Positions 18,201-28,100 of a DNA stretch of 64,000 nt are shown piece after piece. The position numbers and the translations under genes are program-made. The DNA lies in contig OY769938.1 of the NCBI GenBank assembly GCA_963669295.1, positions 4,154,001 to 4,218,000 on the forward strand, in the 5' to 3' direction. Under the pieces are notes generated by a model, which was given only the letters and a program-made list of their open reading frames with translations, did not search any database and was not told the origin of the DNA. How positions within the stretch are numbered: position 1 is the stretch's first letter; each line of letters begins with the position of its first letter. The stretch is from G963669295 sp963669295 (GTDB lineage: Bacteria; Bacteroidota; Bacteroidia; Flavobacteriales_D; CALLUQ01).

Positions 18201-21200
18201 GTTCGACATCAGAAGGGTAGGAGGTGCAAGTCATAGCACCACCTCTCACCGGGGATCAGTGAACATTGAAGAAGGTAACCTAAAGTCACATCATTCCAAC
18301 GATCACAACCACTTTCGAGTGTACTTCGATTTGGATGAAGCCGTTCCCGATGCACTGGATGGTACCGCAGAATCGAGAGCGCAATACGTGCTGGACAATT
18401 ATGTCCGCAACATGAGCGACGTATGGTTCAAGGTATCTGTCGATCTTAAAAACAGCGGTTGGGATCATGAATACATTACTGGTTATGCCGACATCATCTA
18501 CTACACCACCAACCTGGAAGATTACATGGGAGTGGAAGACGATGATACTGATGGTGATTTTGATCGCGGTTACATCACCCTCAAAGGGGTATCGATGAAC
18601 AAATCGGGCATTGGCCCCAAAATTCATCCGTTCCAAAAAGCGGCGTTGGAGCACCTCAAAGTACAACGCCCCGACATTGCTTATGGCATTACCGAACCCA
18701 CAGGCTCTGTTGCCTCACAGGTATTGAGCATTGCAGGCAGCTTTTTTACAGCGCTCGACGATGTTGTGGCTGGTATGGTTGGTTTCAATGCATGGGCGTA
18801 TGCCAAAGGCTGGTGCCAGGACATTGAATTGAATGGCCGTTCGGTGATTCGCCTGTTCGACCACGACAGCAAGAAATATGGTGGAGGGGCACGCGTAAGC
18901 CAATTATCGTTAAACGACAACTGGGAAAACTCTGCCAGTACCGACAATGCATTGTACGGTCAGGCTTACGACTATACCATAGAAGAAAATGGGAGTACAG
19001 TGAGCAGTGGTGTGGCTTACGAACCTGCCATTGGAGGAGGGGAGAGCCCCTTAACCCAGCCGGTGAAATACACCCATTCCACCTTTTTGGGCAGTACCCG
19101 CAACCTGTTTGTAGAAAAACCCATTTTAAAAAGCTACTACCCCGGAGCATCCGTAGGCTATCGCAAAGTTACTGTGCGCAGCATTGCTCCCGACGAGGCC
19201 GACGACGATAGCAAAGCCATTGAAAACTCGGTAGCACCGGTAGCGGTACACGAATTTTATACGGCCAAAGACTTTCCGATCATCTTCGACCAAACCGACA
19301 TGAATGCCGATCCGGCCATTACACGGCCCATCATGATTCCCGGTGTATACTCCAGCTTTAAAAAGCGCATGGCGCGCAGCCAGGGTTACTCCATTGTGAT
19401 GAACGACATGCCGGGCAAACTGAAGTCGGTAGCGCAATACACGCGGAGGCTTGATGGTACAGCAGGTACCGATGAATTGGGTAGCCTGCTCTCGAAACAA
19501 GAGTATATCTACCAAACCAAAGACCCTTACAACAACGATAAGCGCAACCAGCTCGACAACCACGTGCAGGTGCTGAACGATGCCGGCAACTATCAAACGG
19601 CAGTATTGGGACAAACGGTAGACGTATTCCTCGACCGCCACGAAAATTTCCAAAGCTCCAAGAGCAGGGGACTGGACCTTAACCTGGAATTAACCATTAG
19701 TATTCCACCACTCATCTGGATCATGCCATTGCCGTATTTGGAAGACAATGAAACTAGCGTCAAAACCCTAGTCACTACCAAGGTCATCCACCGTTCGGGG
19801 GTGCTGCAAGAAACCATTGTTACCACCGATCAGTCGCAAATAAAAACCGAAAACCTGGCGTACGACATTGAAACGGGCACCCCGTTGCTTACGAAAGTCA
19901 CCAACGAATTCAGGAACCCGGTATACAGCTACAACTACCCGGCCCACTGGTATTACGACAATACCGGTACGGCCTACCAAAACATTGGCATCGAATTTAA
20001 TGATGTGGATGTAACAGGTAGCATGGGCGTAATGGAGAACTTCACCCTGCCAGCTGGCAAGGATGTAAGCGACTACTTTATAGAAGGCGATTTTGTATAC
20101 ATCGATTACGATACGGAAACCGATGTACGTGCTACCGTAGTGGAAGTTGATGCTGTAAACAATGAAATTACCTGCATAGAAGCAGATGGCGAATACGTAG
20201 TTGCCGATGCGGTGAATCAAGTCACCATCATTCGCTCGGGCCGCAAGAACCTGCTCACCACCAATGTGGGCAACCTGGTAGCCAGGGAACTCACGGGCTT
20301 CAATCGCAACCAACACACCTCCGCACAAACCTATGCGCTCGATCAAATTGTTGATGCTTCGGCCATTGAATTGGCTGATGAATGGCAGGTATTTTGCGAT
20401 ACGTATGATAGCCACTATGAATGTGGCGATGATCCTGGTGATGTGGTGAACCCCTATGTGGCAGGCATCAAAGGGCTGTGGCGCCCCGAACACTCGTATG
20501 TATTCAACACCAACCGCGAATACCACAACAACATTCAGTTCGATGAGGTGTACGACGAGTTTGTGGCCTTCCCCTGGAGCAACCCTGGAAGCAAAGACGC
20601 CAAATGGTTAGCCACCAATACCATTACCAAACATTCGCCCCATGGCTATGAGTTGGAAAACAAGGATGCACTCCATCGTTATTCGGCGGCCCTTTATGGG
20701 TATGAAAACACTTTAGCAACAGCGGTAGGAGCCAACACTACCTACAATGAAATGGCCTTTGATGGCTACGAAGATTATACCGACGAATGTACTGATCAAC
20801 ACTTTAAGTTTAACGGTTATAGCAGTTATATTTCTACCGATGAGGCACATACCGGAACACGAAGTTTTAAAATAAACTCAGGAGCCACAAAATCGCTTAC
20901 GCGAAGATTAGCCGCAAAAGATTGCAGCACCTACCAGTACACCCCCGATCACAGTACGGATTACTACCAGGTTGACTCTTGCGATTGCCTGGGATTCTTC
21001 CGACCCGAGGCTGGAGAACGCTATGTGTTGAGTGCCTGGATCAAGGAAGTGCACAGCACCCCTCAGGCAGTTGAATCGTACGACGATGCAAAAATCAAGG
21101 TCACTTTCAATGGGGGGGGCACCAGCACCATTACCCTTTCTCCCACAGGTAAAATAGTGGAAGGCTGGCAGCGGGTGTTTGTTAATTTCATCATCCCATC

Positions 21201-21477
21201 AGGCACCACCGAAATCATTGTGAATTTCGACAATACAGCGGCCGCTACTGCTCCGGCTTATTACGACGACATCCGCTTGCACCCATTCGATGGCAACATG
21301 GTATCGTACGTGTACGACCCTGTTACCTTAAAACTGGTGGCCGAATTGGATGCCAACAACTACGCCACCTTCTACATCTACGACGAAGAAGGCAAGCTGG
21401 TGAAAGTGAAAAAAGAAACCGTGGAAGGCATCAAAACCATCCAGGAAGGTAGAAACAGCAGCGCCATAGCGCCTTAA
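15283..21477 (+). CDS. giant RHS-partner surface protein
   Basis: A 2064-aa protein with an N-terminal hydrophobic export signal (~18-45). Residues ~50-125 hold the hallmark of Bacteroidota RHS-partner proteins: 'SGDFTYNIPL..VPGPNGGYPLNM.Y..GI.MDQEASWVGLGWNLN.G.I.R...G'. This resembles the SpvB/TcaC-like shell part of toxin-complex proteins. The long middle is beta-rich with aromatic strands. Residues ~1850-2000 look like a jelly-roll carbohydrate-binding domain (YVLSAWIKEV..., GWQRVFVNF). The C-terminus has YD-like repeats (NMVSYVYDPVTLKLVAELD). It likely builds the shell that holds the RHS protein encoded downstream; this is inferred from known toxin-complex architecture. A run of 8 G (21112-21119) lies in the coding sequence. 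Confidence 0.85.
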   Translation: MRKRTTVLEAIRTKKVFKILAVYLSLNLMVDLFSPLTSLALTSGPAQEEFASFEPVGTSDMVNLYSGDFTYNIPLMSVPGPNGGYPLNMAYHSGIGMDQEASWVGLGWNLNVGAINRQLRGLPDDFNGATIQQEMNMKASSTVMLNIPEFSQAPPNKYKEVFGLPSATNSGSPYTWQLYYNNYKGLGYRVMTSLIRANQESVVSGNVGLSFDSQNGIGIEPKLSANGIFASSSFTTGITASAPINTRTGSQGLAFAGDIGAIGKVDQRGNIKGGSLSSNLSFAQNQTVPTVSMPMKTTTYPYTLRIGSANGFGNFASNFPLNWLGSVTTSKVIDGGVVNSAGYGYLHTDNATTTSGDMVDFNREPLEYSKKVPNLAPSSFTYDIFSHSGQGTGGMFRPNRTGVNALSTPTREDLTKSQRFNLEFGNTGNNFHVGVGFTQTSGSTQSGDWESGSDDIDTWLASAGTSDPDFEPNYFKAYGEQTGELLNDEFLDDWKGDRALRVKLEKENGWLNRAFTDSDDFVRSESSPVSATGNAAMHLKKTRQKRGQVIEVLTDDEAALYGVSRNVTYLNSSDVSTAKSFTAHGGNDISEVSILQQDGMRYTYGLPAYNNNRVETNMSVDEATADHNTVTVDVAANTYDGTYKEFLSKTTTPEYVHSWLLTSVVSPDYIDLTDDGPTDDDYGYWTKFNYKQFETAYKWRVPYQEANFVEGNISDDKDNSAYYSYGDKELYYINSVETKTHIAVFYTSDREDALGAYGEYADIGQKDANDRMQKLDSIALFTKNAYYDNQGDPDPNAVPIQTTHFRYTYDLCPNVPNNSGATIDENGYLSTDPEYNGTDVNGKEGKLTLTKLYFTYQWSGRGALSPYEFGYGNINSADDNPDYNIRNVDRWGYFKENVNNDGTVIDNGMYPYLHFPYVNQHDNLDNDTPPNDNAPKVAHWHMKSIELPTGGIMNIEYEADDYGYVEDQHAMHMFDIRRVGGASHSTTSHRGSVNIEEGNLKSHHSNDHNHFRVYFDLDEAVPDALDGTAESRAQYVLDNYVRNMSDVWFKVSVDLKNSGWDHEYITGYADIIYYTTNLEDYMGVEDDDTDGDFDRGYITLKGVSMNKSGIGPKIHPFQKAALEHLKVQRPDIAYGITEPTGSVASQVLSIAGSFFTALDDVVAGMVGFNAWAYAKGWCQDIELNGRSVIRLFDHDSKKYGGGARVSQLSLNDNWENSASTDNALYGQAYDYTIEENGSTVSSGVAYEPAIGGGESPLTQPVKYTHSTFLGSTRNLFVEKPILKSYYPGASVGYRKVTVRSIAPDEADDDSKAIENSVAPVAVHEFYTAKDFPIIFDQTDMNADPAITRPIMIPGVYSSFKKRMARSQGYSIVMNDMPGKLKSVAQYTRRLDGTAGTDELGSLLSKQEYIYQTKDPYNNDKRNQLDNHVQVLNDAGNYQTAVLGQTVDVFLDRHENFQSSKSRGLDLNLELTISIPPLIWIMPLPYLEDNETSVKTLVTTKVIHRSGVLQETIVTTDQSQIKTENLAYDIETGTPLLTKVTNEFRNPVYSYNYPAHWYYDNTGTAYQNIGIEFNDVDVTGSMGVMENFTLPAGKDVSDYFIEGDFVYIDYDTETDVRATVVEVDAVNNEITCIEADGEYVVADAVNQVTIIRSGRKNLLTTNVGNLVARELTGFNRNQHTSAQTYALDQIVDASAIELADEWQVFCDTYDSHYECGDDPGDVVNPYVAGIKGLWRPEHSYVFNTNREYHNNIQFDEVYDEFVAFPWSNPGSKDAKWLATNTITKHSPHGYELENKDALHRYSAALYGYENTLATAVGANTTYNEMAFDGYEDYTDECTDQHFKFNGYSSYISTDEAHTGTRSFKINSGATKSLTRRLAAKDCSTYQYTPDHSTDYYQVDSCDCLGFFRPEAGERYVLSAWIKEVHSTPQAVESYDDAKIKVTFNGGGTSTITLSPTGKIVEGWQRVFVNFIIPSGTTEIIVNFDNTAAATAPAYYDDIRLHPFDGNMVSYVYDPVTLKLVAELDANNYATFYIYDEEGKLVKVKKETVEGIKTIQEGRNSSAIAP

Positions 21478-21489
21478 AAACAAGCAACC

Positions 21490-22191
21490 ATGATTAAGCA
21501 AATTACCCTTTATATCGCCTGTTCCATACTAAGCATTGGGTGGAGCTACGCACAGGATGTTGCTGCCGACCTGATGAAGGTGGCCACTGCCTACCGGGCA
21601 CACCCGCAATTATCGATGGACATTGAAGTAACCATGTACGAAACAGAAAACAGTGAAGGCACCTTGATGGGGACGGCCAAAGTAAGGAAGTCGAACCAAC
21701 ACTATTTTTCGCAATTCATGAGCGATGAAATGATTGCCAACACCAGGGAAACCATCATCATCGATCACCGCGAAAAAACCATCGACTACTTCGATTATGC
21801 GGTAGAACAACCCGTAAACGACCTCACCACCATGAACGTCGACTCGTTGTTGGCAGGGTGCGATACCGTAATGCGTGAAGGGAGCTACAAAGGCCTGCAC
21901 CGCTATGTGTTTTACAAGGCCGATGCTGTTATCCCCAAAACCGTGCTGCTGGTGGACCCCAACACGTGGTACATCAACCAGGTGGTTTACTTCTACGCTC
22001 CCAACAACAAACACGAAAGTTACGACATGCACAAGGTGCACATCAATTACCAGCGCATCAGTACTGGAGCAGTGCCCAAAAAGCACTTTGCCATCACCAA
22101 ATACCTGAAACGCGAAGGCAATAAAGTAGCCCTAAAATCAGCATACAACCATTACGAATTGACGGTAATTGCTAACAACTCACAACCATGA
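21490..22191 (+). CDS. LolA-like periplasmic protein of the RHS operon
   Basis: A 233-aa protein with a signal peptide (ends SYAQD, ~21). The mature part starts 'AADLMKVATAYRAHPQLSMDIEVTMYE' and alternates strands in the manner of the LolA/LolB/RseB half-barrel fold (TAKVRKSNQHYFSQF, ETIIIDHREKTIDYFDY, KTVLLVDPNTWYINQVVYFY). Such proteins carry lipids or lipoproteins or sense mislocalised ones. Its stop overlaps the RHS start by 4 bp (ATGA), so translation is coupled. A chaperone role for export of the RHS or partner protein is plausible but not shown. Confidence 0.65.
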   Translation: MIKQITLYIACSILSIGWSYAQDVAADLMKVATAYRAHPQLSMDIEVTMYETENSEGTLMGTAKVRKSNQHYFSQFMSDEMIANTRETIIIDHREKTIDYFDYAVEQPVNDLTTMNVDSLLAGCDTVMREGSYKGLHRYVFYKADAVIPKTVLLVDPNTWYINQVVYFYAPNNKHESYDMHKVHINYQRISTGAVPKKHFAITKYLKREGNKVALKSAYNHYELTVIANNSQP

Positions 22192-25100
22192 AACGAATTG
22201 CATTACACGAAAAAATGAGCAATAAGATGTACAAACACTTCATATGGATTGCCCTCCTCTTTACAGGGCTGTACGCCAATGCCGGAATTAACGAATACTC
22301 TGCCGAATACCACGGCACCCAAATCGATGCTACGGTAACTCCGTTGGTGTTGGAAGACGAGTTTTATGCCTACATGCAAAACAACCCGTTAACCTGGGGC
22401 AATGAATTTACCAATCAAGAAGTGGTGAACCGGGTGATTTTAAAGTACACCGGACAGGAGAAAAAGCAATACACCGCTGCCTGGAGCATTACTGTGAATG
22501 TAGACATTGAATCGTGGGACGAAGACGGAACAGCATTGACCACTGTTTCGGGCGAAGACCTGGTAATTAATTACGACCCAACGGCCAATTATGTAGACAT
22601 GGACCTTTATACCTTAACCAATGCACACAAGGTAAAGGTAACCATCAACAGCGTAACCAATACCATGATAGGTGGGGTAGTGCCCAACGACGTGTTTTTG
22701 GAAGTGGAAACAAAGGTAGAACGTTACTTCAATATGGACCAAACGTCGGTGCCCAAGGTAACCCACACCCACAACACTACCGATGCCATTGCCGAATTGC
22801 AATGGAGTTACATCAAAGGGGCCGAAGAATACGACGTAGAATGGTATTTCTCTTCCAACAAAACGCCCAACCCTGTGTTGCCGGGCGACATTGCCGATGA
22901 AGACTTTACCCGCATTACCACCAGCAGTAATAGCTACCAGTTCAACGCCACCTTCGACAATGGCACCATCTACTATCGCGTAAGGGCTGTAGGGCGTTTT
23001 GGCACCAATTTCGAACACCGCAAGGAAGGGCAATGGACCAACAACGGCTCGCATAAATTTACCGTTACCAACATCGACGAAGATAAAAACTGGACCTATA
23101 CTGCCAACTATGCTGAGGAAGGCAAAGTAAGAGATGGGGTTAGTTACTTTGATGGCAGTGGGCGCAACCGCCAAACTGTGGCCAAAAACAACACTGATGG
23201 GGTGGCCATCTTTAGCGAAACGCATTACGATTATGAGGGCAGGGGAGCTGTACAAACCATGCCCGCTCCGGAAAAGCTGCGCACTGCCAGCCTCAAATTC
23301 TTTTCCGATTATAGCCTCAATTCATCTACCAACCTGTTTAGCAGGGTAGACTTCGATTACGATGTTAACGATTGCGCTGTGGGCGATCCGGGCATGCATC
23401 ACAACCAGGGCAGCAGCAACTACTACAGCGATCAAAACAGCGAGAAAGATGAAGGCTTTAACGCCTACCTGCCCGACGCTGCCGACTATCCATATTCGCG
23501 CACCGTATTTGGGCTTGATGGTAGGGTGAAGGAACAATCGGGGGTAGGCCCCGACCACAAGGTGGGCTTCGACCATTCCACCAAATATTACTATGCTACA
23601 CCATTCCAGAAAAAACTCGACCGGCTCTTTGGCAACGAAGTGGGTTTTGCCCACCACTACCGCCTCAATGCAGTGAAAGACCCCAACGGGCAAATTGCCA
23701 TGACCTACCTCGACCTGAGTGGGCGTACCATTGCCACTTCCATTACCGGCAATGCTCCTACCGGCATGAAAAATGTGGCCGATGCCTTAACCCAACAAGC
23801 CATCACCATTAACTTCAACAACATTAACTATTACAACCCTCTCGAGGAAGCCTATATCATTAATACCACCATTTTTGTAGAGGTGGCCGATGAACACGAC
23901 TTTACTTACACCATTACCCCCGAAACCTGGGAATCGCTTTGTGCCGATACCTCGGGCGACTGTGTGTACGACCTCATCATTACCATTTACGACGATTGCG
24001 ACCGCCCCATTTACAGCGGTGCCGATCCGTTTACAGCACCCACTACCGATCAGGTGATGGGCATTACCCACGAGATTGATGCCACCTTCATTGCCAACGA
24101 CATTCCCATCACCTTTACGGTTGATTTTCCGTCGGTAGGCACCTATCGCATTGAAAAGAAACTCACCCTCAACCAGGAGGCGCTCGACGATGCGTTGGCG
24201 GCCTTTTTAGCAAAACTTCCCGGCGACTGCATTACCCCGCTGGATACCTTGTTAGAAGAATATGGCGATGCCATTGATTGGGACGATTGCATGACCTGCG
24301 AAGCATTTTGTGACAGTTTCCCTTCCTTATGTGCTGCCGATGAATGCGAGGCACAAGTGCCCGACGACAGCAACTGCGATGTGCTGCTCGACTTTTTGGA
24401 AGCCGACATGAGTCCGGGGGGGCAGTATTTCGACAACCAAACCTATTACAACCCTGGATCGGTAAATAACAATTGGATGAACAATGCCACGAATGTGTGG
24501 ATTGATGGTGCCCTGTATTGGCAGGATGCCGGATTTACCATTCCCGGGACAAGTACAGTAATTACTACCTGGGCAGGCATGCGTACCCACTGGCAACCAG
24601 GATGGGCTACCAGAACATTTGATACCACAGTAGATTTTGGAGGTGGAGATACCTACAATACATTGGTAGAATTCCACCCCGAATATTGCCATTACGAAGA
24701 TTGCCTCGACATGGAAACCTCCCACCTGTTTGATGCTAAGCTGTACAACATCACCACCTACGATGCGGCCTCAGACTCAGGGTACATTGTGCCCTCCGAC
24801 ATTAACGATCCGAAAGGCACTGACTTGTTGGAAGATGATCCGTTTTTTGCCATCGGAGGCTATGGTGCCTCCAAAAAAACCAACATGGAAACCGAGCTGG
24901 CCAGCGATGCGCTGTGGGATGATGCTACTGACCTGGCCGACTCGCTGAATGCGGAGTGCGATACATCGGATTGCGATGAAAAATGGCTCACCTTTAGGGC
25001 CTTATACCTGAGTAAGAAAAACGACTTTTTTGAAGCACTGAAAGCAGCGGGTAGCTGCGACTATCTTTGCGACGAAACCTTTCCACCCGACATGGTGGCC

Positions 25101-28100
25101 GACGACTGTGGTGGGAACCCCAACAATACTCATGGGTTCATCATCCGTCAGCCCGACCTGGACATCATAGTGGATACCCTGGATGAAAACAACATTGAAG
25201 ACTTTGAAACCAATGTAGAACCACTGGAAGAACCGTGCGACTATGCGTTTCAGTACATGACCATTGAAGTTGATGACTTTACCTGTGCCATGTATATAGG
25301 GCTTAACCTATCGGTGAACGATGGCACCAACGATTACTCCATCGTTAACGGGCAGATTTCTACCAGTTTAACCAACGACGACGACATTGCCACCTGGTTG
25401 GCTGATCAGATCAATGATTACGTACCGGTGAGCGGCCCTGATTTCACGGCAGTAGCCAATGGAAGTGAAATTGTTATCACAGCAGTTGACCCTGGATTTA
25501 CGCCCGGCTATACGTTGTATTACTGTTGCAACGCTTCCAGTTGTGGCCCTCTACAAGCCAGCGGCAGTGCGGTTTTTGTGAGTTGCGATAGCAGCCAGGA
25601 ACTGCCGCATTGCTTTTGTACTGAACTGCAGTTGCAATACGACAGTTGGGAAGCATTTGATAGTAACTTAACGGCTGCTGACATTCACGACACCATTGCC
25701 GACGATTACAATGCCCTCTATGGCTTTACGGGAGGTGATGCCCTGGTGGCCGCTGATATTGAAGACATGCTCGACAGCTGCACCAGCGATAACATTGCCT
25801 TCCCCACGGCAGCGCCCGAACCCTGGGACACCTTGTATGCTGGCTGTGAATTTCCCAGTGAGCCCCCTTGTGGCGAAGACTCGCAAGACCTGTCGGATTG
25901 GTATGCCACCGAAGCTTACAACTGGTTGGTAGACTCTGCCTCGCAAGCCTTCATTGCCGACTACAAGCGCCAATGCTTTTTAATTCCCGATAGCGGAGGA
26001 GTATTTGGCGATACCCTTACCATGGAATTCATTGACATGGAACACCAGTTTACCCTTTATTACTATGGGCAGGCCGGTAACCTGGTGCGAACGGTACCGC
26101 CCAAAGGCGTTAACCAATTGAGCGACTCCGAATGCGAAGCCGCCGATGCGCATCGCAACGATGCGGATGACTTGACGAAGCCTTTTGTGTACACCGAACA
26201 CAGCTACATCACCAACTACGAGTACAACAGCCTTAACCAGTTGGTGAAACAAGATATGCCCGATGTCAGTTCTGTATCGTCGTGGAAAACCGATGGCACT
26301 ACCAACCCCATTTCTGGCAACCCTACCCTTAACGATGTGTTTGCCGTAGGATTGGACGAATATTATGCCGCTGCCGATGCCGGCAAGGTATACCATACCA
26401 CCGATGGGGGTGCTAACTGGAGTGATGTAAGCCCTGGTGGCGTAACCGATAACCTCAACGCATTGCACTTCAGCGATGCCAACACCGGTTATGTGGTAGG
26501 CAATAATGGAGCATTGTACCGCACCACTGACGGGGGGGCGAACTGGACTGACATCTCAGGATTGTTTACCGAGAATTTTGAAGACATTGTGCTTACCAAC
26601 AGTACCACTGCTTTTGTAGTGGGGGATGATAAACGCATTATCCGTTCTACCGATATTGATGCAGCAACACCCACCTGGACTTCCTACAACTATACGGCCT
26701 CATCTACCGCCTTGCACCACATTACCTTTGTTGACGAAGATCATGGTTTTGCCGTAGGAGCAGGCGATGTGATTTTAGAAACCACTAATGGTAGTGCGGC
26801 TACACCTACTTTTTCCAGCACCTGCAACACCTGTCCTTCAGGAAGCATTACCTTTTATAGCATAGCTTTTACCGACAACAATACCGGCTATGCTGCTGGT
26901 GCCACCACAGTACCCCAACTTTACCAAACCACCGATGGTGGTACCAACTGGACCGACATTACTTCGAACACTGGCATTAGCACTGGCAAGTTTTTCGACG
27001 TTTATTTCCACGATGCCAATACCGGTTACATTACCGGTTCGAGCGGCATTGTGATTGAAACCGACGATGGAGGTGCCAACTGGACTGATCGTAGCGTAGC
27101 GGGCAGCGACTCGTATGCCGCCATCAGCGGGCCGGGTGCTGATCAGCTTATTCTGGTAGGCAAATCGGGGGTAGTGATGGGCGTAGAAGACGATGCCTAT
27201 GGCGCTTGCTTTTGGTACAACGATGTGGCCCAACTGGTGGCTTCGCAAAATGCCAAACAAGCAGGTTACGGCACACCGGGCTATAGCTATAGTGCATACG
27301 ATGGATTAGGCAGGGTAGTTGAAGCAGGCGAGCTAACTTCTAACACCGAGCCTACTGCTTCTGTATTGAATGGATCGAACTATCCTAACAACTGGGAAAC
27401 CACCCGCAGTGAAGTAGTATATACCCACTACGACGAAGCCATTAACGGTACCATCGATGCTTTGTTTGGGAGCGATGGGCAGGAAAACCTGCGCAGCAGG
27501 GTAGCCACTACTGGGTACAAAGATTTAACCACCGACAGCGACTACAAGTTTGCCACCCATTACAGCTACGACATTCACGGCAATGTAAGTACCCTCATCC
27601 AGGAAAATGATTTGTTGGCCGAACTGGGCCACCAGTACAAACGCATGGATTATGAATACGACCTGGTAAGCGGTAACGTGAACAAGGTGTGGTACGAAAA
27701 AGATTCGTTGGATCAATTCATTCACGAATACTGCTACGATGCCGATAACCGCATTACAGCTGCTTTTACCAGTCGCGATAACCACATTTGGAACAAAGAT
27801 GCGGCTTACTTCTATCACTTACACGGCCCATTAGCACGAACCGAAGTAGGCGAACACAAAGTACAAGGAATAGACCATGCTTATACCTTACAAGGGTGGC
27901 TCAAAGGTGTAAACAGCAACGACCTTGATGAAACCATCGACATGGGCAAAGACGGGCTGGATTATACGGTGAGCGATGATCCGTATTTTACTGCCGAAAC
28001 AGACATTCACGACAACATTGCCCGCGATGCCTTTGGGTTCTCGTTGGGTTATTACGACACCGATTATACGGCCATCAACGCTAGCTTTGGTAACGACTTT

